Of a DNA stretch of 64,000 bases, positions 1 through 9,140 are shown one piece after another. Under the pieces are notes generated by a model that had not been told where the DNA came from, made no database searches, and saw nothing but the letters and a program-made list of their open reading frames with translations. Numbering within the stretch: the first letter of the stretch is position 1; each line of letters begins with the position of its first letter. Origin of the DNA: Planctomycetales bacterium 71-10 (GTDB taxonomy: Bacteria; Planctomycetota; Planctomycetia; Isosphaerales; Isosphaeraceae); assembly GCA_001898385.1 (NCBI GenBank), contig MKTT01000081.1:29013-93012 (forward strand), given 5' to 3'. Made by a program: the position numbers and the translations under genes.

Positions 1-84
1 GCCAGCATACGCGGCCGGTCCGGGGTTTTCGACGCTTTTCCGCGGCCTCGACCTAAGAAACGCCGGCCTGGGTCGTGGTCTGAG

Positions 85-657
85 ATGTACGGCAACCCGT
101 CCTCCATATCGAGCACGCCGATGGCAGGTGAACGCGACCCGGACGGCGACGCGTGGGTGCGCGACGCGGTCTCCCGATTCGAGGGGCCCCTGTCGCTCTA
201 CGCGCGACGCCTCCTGAACGACGCCGAGGCGGCCCGCGACGTGGTGCAGGACGTCTTCCTGCGCCTCTGCGCCCAGCCCCGCGGCGACGTCGACGGCCAC
301 CTGGCCGAATGGCTGTTCACGGTCTGCCGGAATCGGGCGCTGGACGTCCTGCGGAAGGAGCATCGCATGACCCGATTGCACGACGAGCAAGTCGACCGCT
401 GCCTCAGCCCGGCCCCCGGGCCGCACGACGTCGCCGAGGTCCACGACCTGGGGGCGCGCGTGCTGTCGCTCCTGGACACTTTACCCCCCAACCAGCGCGA
501 GGTGATCCGCCTGAAGTTCCAGAACGGTTTCTCCTACCAGGAGATCAGCCGGATCAGCGGCCACAGCGTCTCCAACGTCGGCTACCTGATCCACGCCGGG
601 ATCAAGACCCTCCGGGGCCGCCTGTTCGACAACCGCACCGCCGGCGCGGGCGCCTGA
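85..657 (+). CDS. ECF-type RNA polymerase sigma factor
   Basis: This 190-residue protein fits a sigma-70 family extracytoplasmic-function factor that directs RNA polymerase to a small regulon. Region 2 spans about residues 30-95 (a DVVQDVFLRL helix and a WLFTVCRNRALDVLR stretch). Region 4 spans about 125-180 (LPPNQREVIRLKF, then a helix-turn-helix with SYQEISRISG and VGYLIHAGIKTLR). There is no sigma region 1 or 3, as expected for the ECF class. An in-frame ATG at 121 is a possible shorter start. The VWA gene follows after 35 bases and has an anti-sigma-like N-terminus, so the two probably form a sigma/regulator pair. The target promoters cannot be told from the sequence. Confidence 0.9.
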   Translation: MYGNPSSISSTPMAGERDPDGDAWVRDAVSRFEGPLSLYARRLLNDAEAARDVVQDVFLRLCAQPRGDVDGHLAEWLFTVCRNRALDVLRKEHRMTRLHDEQVDRCLSPAPGPHDVAEVHDLGARVLSLLDTLPPNQREVIRLKFQNGFSYQEISRISGHSVSNVGYLIHAGIKTLRGRLFDNRTAGAGA

Positions 658-692
658 ACATCCAGCCCTACATATAAAGGAGAGACCGGACC

Positions 693-3548
693 ATGAGCCT
701 CGACATCGACGATCCCCGGCTGACCGCCTTCGCCCTCGGCGAGCTGCCCGAGGCCGAGCGCCCCGACATCGAGCAGGCCCTCGCCGACCACCCCGAACTG
801 GCCCGCGAGGTCGAGCAGATCCGCCTGACCGCCCGCTGGCTGTCCGAACAGCTCCACGAGGAGCAGGCCCGCGAGGCCGCCGCCGCCGCTTCCCCGCTCC
901 GGCTCGTCGCCGACGTCCCTCGCAAGCCCTGGTTCCGGCGGCCCGCCTCGTGGCTGTCGGCCGCGGCGGCCGTGCTGGTCCTCGGGGTTTCGGCGACCCT
1001 GCTGATGCCGAGATATCAGGCGGCCCGCGAGGAGCCCGCCGCCCGCTACGCCCGATGGTTCAAGACCGACGTCGCGAGCGACAAGGCCGTCGCCTCGGCA
1101 CCGGCCCCCGCGCCGGCGGCGGAGCCCGCCCTCGTCGCCGCCGCGTCGCCCGACGTCCTGCGGGACCAACTCGCCGGCACGAGCCCGGTGGTGGTCGGGA
1201 CCCAGGGGGGCGGCCTCTATAACTTCGACGACTCCCCCAGCCAAGCCGCCCCGAAGGCCGGGACCGTCGTCACCCGACAGCGTAGGATGCTCGACCCCGC
1301 CCAGTCCCAGGCCCCGGCCCCCCCCGCCGCGGTCGCCGCGAACGCCCCCGACGCGAGATTCGCCGCCCCCCAGGTCCGGGCCCTCGGCCGCGGCGTCGAA
1401 CAGCTCGCCGCGCGTTCTCCTCAAGGCCGACAAGAGGCTCAGGGACAGGGACAGCAACAGGGGTCGCAGGGGCAGCAACAGGGAGGGCCGCCAGGACAGG
1501 GCCAGGGCTCGTCCGTGGGGATGAACGGCATGGCGCAGATGGGCCAGTCGGGCGGCCGGCCCATGATGAACGGGATGATGGCCGGCATGATGGGCGAGGG
1601 TCGGAACGCGGGCGGCATGGGAGGGATGCGAGGCAGGCCGGCTCGGGGTGACCTGGCCGCCGGTCCCTCCTCGGCCGATCGGGGAGCGATCAATTCCTTC
1701 GGCACCCTCGACGACAGGCAACTCGCCGCCGGCGCCTCTCAGAGTCAGGGGCAGGGTCGGGGCCTGGAACTCGGTCAGTCGCTCCCACAACTCTCCGAGG
1801 CGAAGCCGGGCCAGATGGCCCAGAAGTCAGGCGACCCGGCGCAGCCGACGGACTCGAAGGCGTTCACCCACTATTCGGATCGGAACGTATCCGATCTCGC
1901 CAAGGCGCCGGAGGCGGCCGGCGCCGTCCCCGCGGCGGACGCCCCGGTGGCACTCGCCCTCAAGGAGAAGGGCGAGTCGAGGCCGGCGATCCTCGACGGG
2001 GCCGTCTCCGCGATGAAGTCGGTCGACAAGCTCGGCGAGGCCGAAGTGGCCCGGGAGGTCGCGCAGCCCGAGGCCCGGTTCGGCCTCGAACTGAAGGACG
2101 CCGAGGCGGTGAAGCCGGAGCCGGTCTCCGAGCCCGCGCCGGCCCCGGCCGTGGAGGAGAACCCGTTCGTCCTCACCAGCCAGGAGGCGGCCTCGACGTT
2201 CGCGATCGACGTGGACACGGCGTCGTACTCGATCGTCCGGCGCTCACTGATGGAGCAGAACCGGCTACCGTCGCCGGGCGAGGTGCGGATTGAAGAGATG
2301 CTCAACTACTTCCCCTACCAGGACGCGCTGCCGCCGGCCGGGAGCCCGGACCCGTTCGCCATCCACGTCGAGCCGGCCCGCTGCCCCTGGAACGCGGCGA
2401 ACCGCCTGGCGAGGATCGGCATCATGGGCCGTCCGCTCGGCCAGGAGGCCCGCAAGCCCAGCAACCTCGTCTTCCTCGTCGACGTCTCCGGCTCGATGGA
2501 CCAGCCCAACAAGCTGCCGCTGGTGCAGTGGGGGCTCCAGAAGCTGGTGGAACAGCTCGGCGAGAACGACCGCGTCGCCATCGCCGTCTACGCCGGGTCG
2601 TCGGGCCTGGTGCTGCCGTCGACCTCGGCCATGAACAAGCCGGCGATCCTGTCGAAGATCGAGGAGCTTCGCGCCGGCGGCTCGACCAACGGCGGCGCCG
2701 GGATCCAGCTCGCCTACGACCAGGCCGCGGCCGGGTTCATCAACGGCGGGATCAATCGCGTCATCCTGGCCACCGACGGCGACTTCAACGTCGGCGTCAC
2801 GAATCAGGATGAGTTGGTGACCCTGGTCGGATCGAAGGCCAAGGGGGAGAAGCCGATCTTCCTGACGGTGCTCGGCTTCGGCATGGACAACCTGAAGGAC
2901 GGCACGCTGGAGAAGCTGGCCGACAAGGGGAACGGCCACTACGCCTACATCGACCGCCCCGAGGAGGCGTACAAGGTGCTGGTCGAGGAGATGGGTGCCA
3001 CGCTCGACGTGATCGCCAAGGACGTCAAGATCCAGGTCGAGTTCAAGCCGGAGCTGGTCCGGGCCTACCGGCTGATCGGCTACGAGAACCGCGTGATGCC
3101 CAACCAGGACTTCCGCAACGATCAGAAGGACGGCGGCGAGATCGGCGCGGGGCACCACGTCACCGCCCTGTACGAGTACGTCCCCGCCGAGGCCGCCCCC
3201 GCCCCGCCGGCCGACGGCGGCCCGTCGCCCGCCTCGTTCACGGTGCGGCTCCGCTACAAGCAGCCCCAGGGGGACGTCGCCACGGAGATCGAGCGGCCGG
3301 TCGTCGACCGCGGCGTGGACTACGCCGACGCCTCCGACGACTTGAAGTTCGCCTCCGCCGTGGCCGGCTTCGGCATGATCCTGCGGCGCTCGCCGTCGGT
3401 CGGCTCGCTGACCCTCCCCGGCGTCCTCGAGCTGGCCTCGCCGACCCTCGCCCACGACCCCGGCGGCTACCGCCGCGAGTTCCTGGCCCTGGTCCAGCGG
3501 GCCCGCGACATCCAGGCCCCGCCCATCGCCGCCCCGGCGAATCCTTGA
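693..3548 (+). CDS. VWA-domain protein (YfbK-like, DUF3520) with anti-sigma-like N-terminus
   Basis: The 951-residue protein is mosaic. Residues 1-80 are an acidic helical region of the kind seen in membrane anti-sigma factors (TAFALGELPE, then a helical arm). One membrane helix lies at about 84-105. A Gln/Gly/Met-rich low-complexity spacer covers about 248-320. A YfbK-type N-domain starts near 490 (TFAIDVDTASYSIVRRSL). The von Willebrand A domain has its MIDAS motif DVSGSM at 597-602, and a DUF3520-like C-terminus follows. AAAGGAG stands before the ATG. The known part is that VWA domains bind metal-dependent protein ligands. The inference is that it senses an envelope signal and holds the upstream sigma factor. 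Confidence 0.85.
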   Translation: MSLDIDDPRLTAFALGELPEAERPDIEQALADHPELAREVEQIRLTARWLSEQLHEEQAREAAAAASPLRLVADVPRKPWFRRPASWLSAAAAVLVLGVSATLLMPRYQAAREEPAARYARWFKTDVASDKAVASAPAPAPAAEPALVAAASPDVLRDQLAGTSPVVVGTQGGGLYNFDDSPSQAAPKAGTVVTRQRRMLDPAQSQAPAPPAAVAANAPDARFAAPQVRALGRGVEQLAARSPQGRQEAQGQGQQQGSQGQQQGGPPGQGQGSSVGMNGMAQMGQSGGRPMMNGMMAGMMGEGRNAGGMGGMRGRPARGDLAAGPSSADRGAINSFGTLDDRQLAAGASQSQGQGRGLELGQSLPQLSEAKPGQMAQKSGDPAQPTDSKAFTHYSDRNVSDLAKAPEAAGAVPAADAPVALALKEKGESRPAILDGAVSAMKSVDKLGEAEVAREVAQPEARFGLELKDAEAVKPEPVSEPAPAPAVEENPFVLTSQEAASTFAIDVDTASYSIVRRSLMEQNRLPSPGEVRIEEMLNYFPYQDALPPAGSPDPFAIHVEPARCPWNAANRLARIGIMGRPLGQEARKPSNLVFLVDVSGSMDQPNKLPLVQWGLQKLVEQLGENDRVAIAVYAGSSGLVLPSTSAMNKPAILSKIEELRAGGSTNGGAGIQLAYDQAAAGFINGGINRVILATDGDFNVGVTNQDELVTLVGSKAKGEKPIFLTVLGFGMDNLKDGTLEKLADKGNGHYAYIDRPEEAYKVLVEEMGATLDVIAKDVKIQVEFKPELVRAYRLIGYENRVMPNQDFRNDQKDGGEIGAGHHVTALYEYVPAEAAPAPPADGGPSPASFTVRLRYKQPQGDVATEIERPVVDRGVDYADASDDLKFASAVAGFGMILRRSPSVGSLTLPGVLELASPTLAHDPGGYRREFLALVQRARDIQAPPIAAPANP

Positions 3549-3576
3549 GTTCGGGGCGAACCGTCAACCCTCCGGG

Positions 3577-3610
3577 GGCCGGCCTCCCCATCGCGGAGGG
3601 GTCGGCCTTT
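3577..3610 (+). terminator. Hairpin terminator after the VWA gene
   Basis: An imperfect 13-bp GC-rich stem (arms 3577-3589 and 3595-3607, two G-T pairs and one mismatch, 5-base loop) ends in TTT, 28 bases after the VWA stop codon. It also sits before the end of the convergent gene on the minus strand. Confidence 0.55.
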
Positions 3611-3636
3611 CACGCATGGGAGCGGATCGGTGAAGG

Positions 3637-4215
3637 TCACAGCCCGTCAGGATGGGAGGACAGCCAACCGGCATGGGCGGCCTTGATCCGATCGCGCTCG
3701 GCCGACGACTCCAGGATCAGGTCCACCCCTCCGTCATAGGGGTGGAACAACCAGCGACAGTCGGGCGGCAGGATCATAATGTTGACGATCTGGTTCATCG
3801 CCGCCGACCGAAGGACCGGGTCGAAGACCCCGGCCCGCCAGGTCCATTCCCTCGCGAAGACATGCCAGTATGTCGGCGCGATGAAGTCCTCTTCGAGTTC
3901 GTGCATGGCGAGGCTCCGCCACGGCTTCGCATCCGGGTCGATCTCGCGCAGGAGCCGTTCGTGGTCGCCAGCCTCGACGTCGAAGGGCCCGATGCAGGAA
4001 GTCGTCAGGAGAACGGCCTGCGCCCCCGGGCCGAGCAACTCGCCTAGGATGCGATTCTGTCGGCCCAGGACGACGGCGAACTCGTCCTCGTCGTCGGGAT
4101 AACGCTTGGAATCGGGCAGGTTGTGGAACCGGACCCATCGGGCGGGCAACCGGCCCCTCATGCGATACGCCAGGGGCTCGCATCCCGGGAAGGCCCGGCC
4201 CCAGTCTTCGAGCAT
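3637..4215 (-). CDS. DUF3885-like protein of unknown function
   Basis: This 192-residue soluble protein has no signal peptide or membrane segment. The stretch WVRFHNLPDSKRYPDDEDEF near residue 27 and a later VNIMILPPDCRWLFHPYDGG segment resemble the DUF3885 family, found scattered in bacteria with no known biochemical role. The start follows the upstream minus-strand gene by only 10 bases, so the two are probably cotranscribed. No catalytic motif is evident. The family assignment rests on recognition of the N-terminal motif and is moderate. Confidence 0.65.
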   Translation of the reverse strand: MLEDWGRAFPGCEPLAYRMRGRLPARWVRFHNLPDSKRYPDDEDEFAVVLGRQNRILGELLGPGAQAVLLTTSCIGPFDVEAGDHERLLREIDPDAKPWRSLAMHELEEDFIAPTYWHVFAREWTWRAGVFDPVLRSAAMNQIVNIMILPPDCRWLFHPYDGGVDLILESSAERDRIKAAHAGWLSSHPDGL

Positions 4216-4225
4216 CGCCCCCGCC

Positions 4226-4894
4226 TCAGCTCGCCGGCACGACGTTCAACTGCCCCGCCTGCGAGACGATCTCATAAGGTCTCCCCTGCGAGACATCCGT
4301 CGGGACCCACTTCGACGAGGCGAAGACCGTGTTGACGTCGGCGAGCTGGATGGCGTAGCGCCGCTCCACGGTGTCGAAGCTCACCTGGAACGACGGGGAG
4401 CTGTTGAACGGGCCGCCGTAGGGGGCGTAGTAGACCTGGCTCGCCCCCGGGGCCAGGGTGAAGTCGAAGAACTTCCCGCCCTGGTAGGTCGAGGCCGAGA
4501 CGCTGAACGTGACGGCCGCCTGGGTGGCGTTCTTGATCGTGACGAGGCCGTAGTTCTGGTTCGCGGGCGGGGCGGTCGGACGGTTGTTCAAAGGCCCGCC
4601 CTGGTTCCCCAGGAAGCCCGCGCCCACGCCCGAGGTCGTCGGACCGTTGGGGCCGGGGACGGTGACGCCGGGCGTCCTGCGCTGGAGCGGCTTCAGGGCG
4701 TTGTTGTTCGCCCGCAGGGCGTTGTCGGCCGGCGGGGCGGCGTGGGCGTTCGCCCGGCTCGCCGCCCGCTGGGCCCGGAGCGCCGCGGCGCGCTCGGCCA
4801 GCATCGCCCGCATCGAGGGGATGGCGGCGGTCGGCAGCCGCTCCTCCATCGTCTCGCCCCACGGCCGGAATGTCCGGATTCGCCGCGCCTTCAT
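4226..4894 (-). CDS. Hypothetical protein with Ala/Asn/Pro-rich N-terminus and beta-rich C-terminus
   Basis: I do not recognise this 222-residue protein. The first 45 residues are basic and then alanine-rich. Residues 45-100 are a disordered Ala/Asn/Pro/Gly stretch. Residues 105-222 alternate hydrophobic and polar residues (NYGLVTIKNATQAAVTFSVS, VYYAPYGG), as expected for a beta-sandwich. A MEERLPTAA segment near residue 16 faintly recalls the planctomycete LExR signal, but no hydrophobic signal peptide is present. It precedes the DUF3885-like gene by 10 bases. The start at 4894 has a GAGG at moderate spacing; ATG at 4849 is an alternative. Confidence 0.65.
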   Translation of the reverse strand: MKARRIRTFRPWGETMEERLPTAAIPSMRAMLAERAAALRAQRAASRANAHAAPPADNALRANNNALKPLQRRTPGVTVPGPNGPTTSGVGAGFLGNQGGPLNNRPTAPPANQNYGLVTIKNATQAAVTFSVSASTYQGGKFFDFTLAPGASQVYYAPYGGPFNSSPSFQVSFDTVERRYAIQLADVNTVFASSKWVPTDVSQGRPYEIVSQAGQLNVVPAS

Positions 4895-5026
4895 GGATCC
4901 GCCCTCGTCGTCTCGGTGTCGCGTCTTCGATCCGCATCCCCCAACTCTTGCCGCGCGTTGCGGGGGATGTCGGGCACGAACCGATTTTCACACGACGAGG
5001 ACGAAACATGCAAGCATTGAAGGCGA

Positions 5027-6331
5027 TTATTCGCGGACCTGTCCGTCGCCGTAGACGACCCACTTGGTGGAGGTGAGTTCCCGGAGGCCGCAGGGGCCGC
5101 GGGCGTGATACTTGTCCGTGCTGATGCCGATCTCGGCGCCGAGGCCCAGCTGGCCGCCGTCGTTGAAGCGGGTGGAGGCGTTGACCATGACGGCCGAGCT
5201 GTCGACGTGGGCGACGAAGCGGCGGGCGGTCGCCAGGTCGCGGGTGACGATGGCCTCGGTGTGGGACGAGCCGTGGCGGGCGATGTGGTCCATCGCCTCG
5301 TCCATCGAGCCGACGACCTTCACGGCCAGGATCTTGTCGAGGAACTCGGTGTCCCAGTCCTCGGGCGAGGCGGGCGTCGCGTCGGGGACGATCGCGCGGG
5401 CCTTATCGTCGGCGCGGAGGGCGACGCCGGCCGCCTTCAGGGCCTTCGCGGCCTCGGGGAGCCAGGTCGGGGCGATCGCGCGATGGACGAGGAGCGTCTC
5501 GGCCGCGTTGCAGACCCCCGGGCGCTGGGCCTTGGAGTTGACGATGATCCGGGTGGCGACGTCGGGGTCGGCGGCCTCGTCCACGTACACGGCGCAGATG
5601 CCGTCGTAGTGCTTCATGACGGGCATGCGGGCCTCGGCGACGACGCGGCGGATCAGGCCCTCGCCGCCGCGGGGGATGGCCAGGTCGACGAACTCCGGCA
5701 GCGCCAGCAGCTTGCCGACGGCCGCGCGGTCGGTGGTGGGGACGAGCTGGACGGCGTGCTCGGGGAGCCCGTGCGGGGCCAACTCGTCGGCCAGGATGCG
5801 GTGGAGGGCGCGGTTGGAGTGGATGGCCTCCTTGCCGCCGCGGAGGATGGCCGCGTTGCCGCTCTTGACGCCGATGGCGGCGGCGTCGACCGTCACGTTC
5901 GGCCGGCTCTCGTAGATCATGAAGATCACGCCCAGCGGCACGCGGACCTGCACGACGTCGATGCCGTTGGGGCGCTTGCTCGACCGGACGACCTCGCCGA
6001 TCGGGTCCGGCAGCGCGGCGACTTCCAGCAGGCTCCTCGCCATCTCGCCTATGCGCTTCGGGTTGAGCGTCAGGCGGTCGACGGCCGCGGCGTTCAGGCC
6101 CAGGCCGGGCGCGGCGGCGACGTCGAGGGCGTTGGCCTCCAGAAGCTCGTCGCCGCGGGCCTCCAGCGCGCGGGCCGCGGCGGCGAGCCAGGCGTCCTTG
6201 GCCCCGGGGCCGAGCGTGGCCAGGGCCCGCGCGGCCCGCTTCGCCTTCTGCGCCATGTCGCGGCAGAGGGCGTCCAGCTCCGCCTCCTCGCCCGCGATCG
6301 TCCCGCCCGTCGCCGTCGCCTCGGTCGCCAT
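5027..6331 (-). CDS. proA: Glutamate-5-semialdehyde dehydrogenase (gamma-glutamyl phosphate reductase)
   Basis: This enzyme performs the second step of proline synthesis, NADPH-dependent reduction of gamma-glutamyl phosphate to the semialdehyde, in the cytosol. The 434-residue length is typical. The aldehyde dehydrogenase fold shows GVIFMIYESRPNVTVDAAAI, KSGNAAILRGGKEA, and QRPGVCNAAETLLVH with the catalytic Cys at about residue 274. The C-terminal segment GLGAEIGISTDKYHARGPCGL is characteristic. ATG at 6331 was chosen because GGGGGT/AGGA precedes it and it lies 4 bases after the folP stop; an upstream in-frame start would overlap folP. It is the last gene of the recO-led operon. No proB is in the window. 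Confidence 0.96.
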   Translation of the reverse strand: MATEATATGGTIAGEEAELDALCRDMAQKAKRAARALATLGPGAKDAWLAAAARALEARGDELLEANALDVAAAPGLGLNAAAVDRLTLNPKRIGEMARSLLEVAALPDPIGEVVRSSKRPNGIDVVQVRVPLGVIFMIYESRPNVTVDAAAIGVKSGNAAILRGGKEAIHSNRALHRILADELAPHGLPEHAVQLVPTTDRAAVGKLLALPEFVDLAIPRGGEGLIRRVVAEARMPVMKHYDGICAVYVDEAADPDVATRIIVNSKAQRPGVCNAAETLLVHRAIAPTWLPEAAKALKAAGVALRADDKARAIVPDATPASPEDWDTEFLDKILAVKVVGSMDEAMDHIARHGSSHTEAIVTRDLATARRFVAHVDSSAVMVNASTRFNDGGQLGLGAEIGISTDKYHARGPCGLRELTSTKWVVYGDGQVRE

Positions 6332-6335
6332 CGTC

Positions 6336-7172
6336 CTACCCCCAACCCCGGATCTCGTCCCAGACCTTGATCGCATCGACCATGGGTCCGACGTCGTGGA
6401 CCCGCACGACGTTCGCGCCCAGCGTGCAGCCGGCGAGCGACGCGACGACCGACGACGTCAGCCGCTGGGCCATCCCCTTGCCGGTCATCGTCTTCAGCAG
6501 CCCCTTCCGCGAGATCCCCAGCAGCAGGGCGCAATCCAGGGTGGCGAATCGATCCAGCCGCCGCAAGAGGTCCCGGTTGTGCTCGTACGTCTTGCCGAAT
6601 CCGATCCCCGGGTCGATCGCGATCCGGGCCTTCGGGATCCCGCGCGACTCGCACCAGCGGATCCGCCCGGCCAGGTATTCGAAGACCTCGCCGACGACGT
6701 CGTCGTAGCGGGGGTCGTCCTGCATCGTCTGCGGCGTCCCCCGCATGTGCATCACGACGACCGCCGCGCCGGCCTCGGCGGCGACCTCGGCCATGCGCTC
6801 GTCGCGGAGGCCGGAGACGTCGTTGAGGATGCAGGCACCGGCCGCGACGGCCGCGCGGGCGACCTCGGGCTTCATCGTGTCGATCGAGACCGGCACGCCG
6901 GTCGCGGCGAGCCGTTCGATCACCGGGACGACGCGACGGATCTCCTCGGCGATCGGCACGACGTCCGAGCCCGGCCGGGTGGACTCGCCGCCGACGTCGA
7001 GGATGTGCGCCCCCTCCGCGGCCAGGCCTTCGCCGTGCGCGACGGCGGCGTCGTGCTCGGCCCACCGGCCGCCGTCGGAGAAGCTGTCGGGCGTGACGTT
7101 GACGATCCCCATCACCCGGGGGACCGGGCCGTCGACGAGGGTGCGGTCTCGCGTTTCCCACGATGCGGACAA
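6336..7172 (-). CDS. folP: Dihydropteroate synthase
   Basis: The enzyme condenses p-aminobenzoate with dihydropterin pyrophosphate in folate synthesis. The 278 residues form a TIM barrel with the hallmark motifs: MGIVNVTPDSFSDGG near residue 20, LDVGGESTRPGS, SIDTMKPEVA, ILNDVSGL, VVVMHMRGTPQTMQ and IAIDPGIGFGKT. The start is a TTG at 7172 with GGAG upstream. It begins 19 bases after the LptE-like gene and nearly touches proA, so it is cotranscribed with them. Another folate enzyme, 5-formyl-THF cyclo-ligase, lies at 23.4 kb but is not linked. Confidence 0.95.
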   Translation of the reverse strand: MSASWETRDRTLVDGPVPRVMGIVNVTPDSFSDGGRWAEHDAAVAHGEGLAAEGAHILDVGGESTRPGSDVVPIAEEIRRVVPVIERLAATGVPVSIDTMKPEVARAAVAAGACILNDVSGLRDERMAEVAAEAGAAVVVMHMRGTPQTMQDDPRYDDVVGEVFEYLAGRIRWCESRGIPKARIAIDPGIGFGKTYEHNRDLLRRLDRFATLDCALLLGISRKGLLKTMTGKGMAQRLTSSVVASLAGCTLGANVVRVHDVGPMVDAIKVWDEIRGWG

Positions 7173-7191
7173 GGGAGGCTCCGGCGCTCGC

Positions 7192-7746
7192 TTACTTCAG
7201 GTCTTCCTCGGTGTACCAGGGCTGCTCCATCATATCCACGATCTGGGCGGCGAGTCGCTGGCAGACGGCGTAGCTGGCCGTGACGGCGGTCTCGCCGACT
7301 TCCGGGACGAAGTTCAGCGTCTCGGAGATGATGGTCGGTTCGCGCTTCTTCTCGGCCTCGGTCGGAGGGTTGTGGACCCAGTTGACGCTGGCGTTGATCG
7401 TGCGCGTGAGCTGGCGAGGGAGGTTGAACGGGTTCTCGACCAGGATGTTCTTGTCGACGAAGTTCACGCTGCCGGAGAGGATCGTGTCGGCGTTCTCGAC
7501 GTCGTCGACGAGCCGGTACGGCGTGCGCCGGCCGATCTCCTTCTGGACCAGCTCCGTCAGCATCTTCTCGACGTCGCGCGTGAACGTCTGCGACTTGAAC
7601 ATCGGGACGTAGACCGTCTGCACGCTCTTGTCGTAGGGGGCGCGGAAGGAGTATCCGCAGCCCGACGTCGCCAGCGCGGCGAGGGCGATCAGGGCCCGCC
7701 GCCGCGAGGCCGCGGGGACGATCGGTCGGTGGCGATTTCCGGTCAT
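7192..7746 (-). CDS. LptE-like outer-membrane lipoprotein
   Basis: This is a 184-residue lipoprotein with a basic N-terminus, a short hydrophobic segment and the lipobox LATSGC at about residues 26-31. The mature part begins GYSFRAPYDKSVQTVYVPMF, the usual start of the LptE/RlpB-like family, and continues with a VEKMLTELVQKEIGRRTPYRLV helix and beta strands. In Gram-negative bacteria LptE plugs the LptD pore for lipopolysaccharide export. A comparable role here is inferred from fold similarity and from the adjacent BamD-like gene. GGGAGGGAAGAGG precedes the ATG. The planctomycete family is distant from the E. coli protein. Confidence 0.75.
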   Translation of the reverse strand: MTGNRHRPIVPAASRRRALIALAALATSGCGYSFRAPYDKSVQTVYVPMFKSQTFTRDVEKMLTELVQKEIGRRTPYRLVDDVENADTILSGSVNFVDKNILVENPFNLPRQLTRTINASVNWVHNPPTEAEKKREPTIISETLNFVPEVGETAVTASYAVCQRLAAQIVDMMEQPWYTEEDLK

Positions 7747-7786
7747 GGCCGCCTCTTCCCTCCCTGGGACCTTCCGTGACCCGCGA

Positions 7787-9130
7787 TCACATCATGCCGC
7801 CGGGCGACCCGCCCATCCCCATGCCGCCCATGCCTCCCATGGCCCCCATCGCGCCCATGCCGGCGCTGTAGTAGGGGTCGGTGGCGTTGGGCTGGACCAG
7901 CATCTTGCTGGGGAGGCTGGGGCCCTTGCGCGGGGCCTTGGCGAGCACGGCCAGGTCGGCCTTGGCCTTCACGGCCCACGGGCTGTTGGGCCAGCGCTGG
8001 GGGATCTTGCCGAAGTAATACTCGGCCGAGGCCACCTTGCCGATCTTCCTGTAGTAGGCCCCGGTGTTGTAGGTCCGCTCGGCATCCTGGTCGTTGATGA
8101 GGTCGAGGGTGTGGTAGAGCTGCTCGTAGCTCGCCTGCTCCTCGGGGAACGCGGCCATGGTCTGGCGGACGAGGTCGCGGGCCTTCTCCAGCCCCTCGCC
8201 GTCGTAGTCGGGGCCGAGGTAGCCCTTGATGCGGGCGTCGATCGCCCCCATGTGGGCCTTGTGGGCGAACGGGCTCTTGGGCTGGGACTCGATCATCTCG
8301 TCGTAGTAGACGGCGGCCGACTCGTAGTCGGCGCTCTTCATGTGGAAGTCGGCGATCTGCATCAGCGCGTCGTCGGCGAGCGGGCCGTCGGACTTGCGAT
8401 GGCGGACGTGCTCCAGGGCCTTCAGGCCCATCCCCTGGGCGTCGATGAGGGGCTGCTCGCCGGTGAGGTGCGTGTACCAGGCGAGCTTCTGCTCGGGCTT
8501 GGCGTTCGGGTCGCTCTGCGCGAGCCAGATCTGCGCGATCTGGTATTCGCGGTTCACCATGTCGTCCAGGTGGAGCGTGCCGGGGTGCTCGGCGAAGAGG
8601 CGGTCGTAGGTGTCGTGGGCGGCGACGTACTTCTTGCGCTTGAACTGGGACTCGGCGAGGTAGAAGAGGGCCTTCTCGGCGTAGGGGGTCCCCTTGCGGG
8701 CCTTGGCGATCTTCGCGAACGCGGACTCGGCCTGGGAGAGCCGGCCGGCCTCGTAGTGGGCGAAGGCGGCGTCGAGGTCCTTCTGGGCGTCCTCGTCGAC
8801 CGGCTGCTTGAGGAACTTGCCCCAGCCGTTGGAGCCCAGGATCCGGCCGTCCGGGTTGCGCGCCGGGCCGGCGGTCGGATCCGGCTCGCCGCCGGCGTCG
8901 GGGTCGCGAGGCCGGAGCCAGCGCTTCAGCAGCGAGTCGGAGTCGGCGACCTTCTCGGTCTTGGACCGGGCCAGCTCGTCGGGGCTGAGGGGGCGGGCGA
9001 GGCCCGAGTCGTAGGCCGACCGCCACTGGGCGAACGGGCCGCTGAAGCCCTGGCAGCCCGCGGCCGTGGAGATCGCGAGCGCGACGCAGGCGAGCCGGGC
9101 GAGGGTCGTCGTCCGTGACGATGGGGTCAT
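7787..9130 (-). CDS. BamD-like tetratricopeptide lipoprotein
   Basis: The 447-residue precursor has a signal peptide ending in the lipobox STAAGC near residue 26. Several TPR-type helical pairs follow from about residue 95: DAAFAHYEAGRLSQAESAFA, EKALFYLAESQFKRKKYVAA, DALMQIADFHMKSADYESAA and YNTGAYYRKIGKVASAEYYF. BamD/YfiO proteins are TPR lipoproteins of the outer-membrane beta-barrel assembly machine; a similar role is inferred. It is longer than E. coli BamD (about 245 residues), with extra repeats and a Met/Gly-rich tail. It starts 10 bases after recO with GAGAGGAACC before the ATG, and lptE follows. Confidence 0.75.
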   Translation of the reverse strand: MTPSSRTTTLARLACVALAISTAAGCQGFSGPFAQWRSAYDSGLARPLSPDELARSKTEKVADSDSLLKRWLRPRDPDAGGEPDPTAGPARNPDGRILGSNGWGKFLKQPVDEDAQKDLDAAFAHYEAGRLSQAESAFAKIAKARKGTPYAEKALFYLAESQFKRKKYVAAHDTYDRLFAEHPGTLHLDDMVNREYQIAQIWLAQSDPNAKPEQKLAWYTHLTGEQPLIDAQGMGLKALEHVRHRKSDGPLADDALMQIADFHMKSADYESAAVYYDEMIESQPKSPFAHKAHMGAIDARIKGYLGPDYDGEGLEKARDLVRQTMAAFPEEQASYEQLYHTLDLINDQDAERTYNTGAYYRKIGKVASAEYYFGKIPQRWPNSPWAVKAKADLAVLAKAPRKGPSLPSKMLVQPNATDPYYSAGMGAMGAMGGMGGMGMGGSPGGMM

Positions 9131-9140
9131 GGTTCCTCTC

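Noticed and set aside
1436..1650. Gln/Gly/Met-rich repeats in the VWA gene as a DNA repeat element
   Set aside because: The repeats stay in frame within a long intact coding region and are best seen as a low-complexity protein spacer.
582..3455. Long minus-strand frames (402 and 396 codons) opposite the VWA gene
   Set aside because: They show no domain likeness and low-complexity Gly/Arg/Asp composition. The plus strand has a fully recognisable protein.
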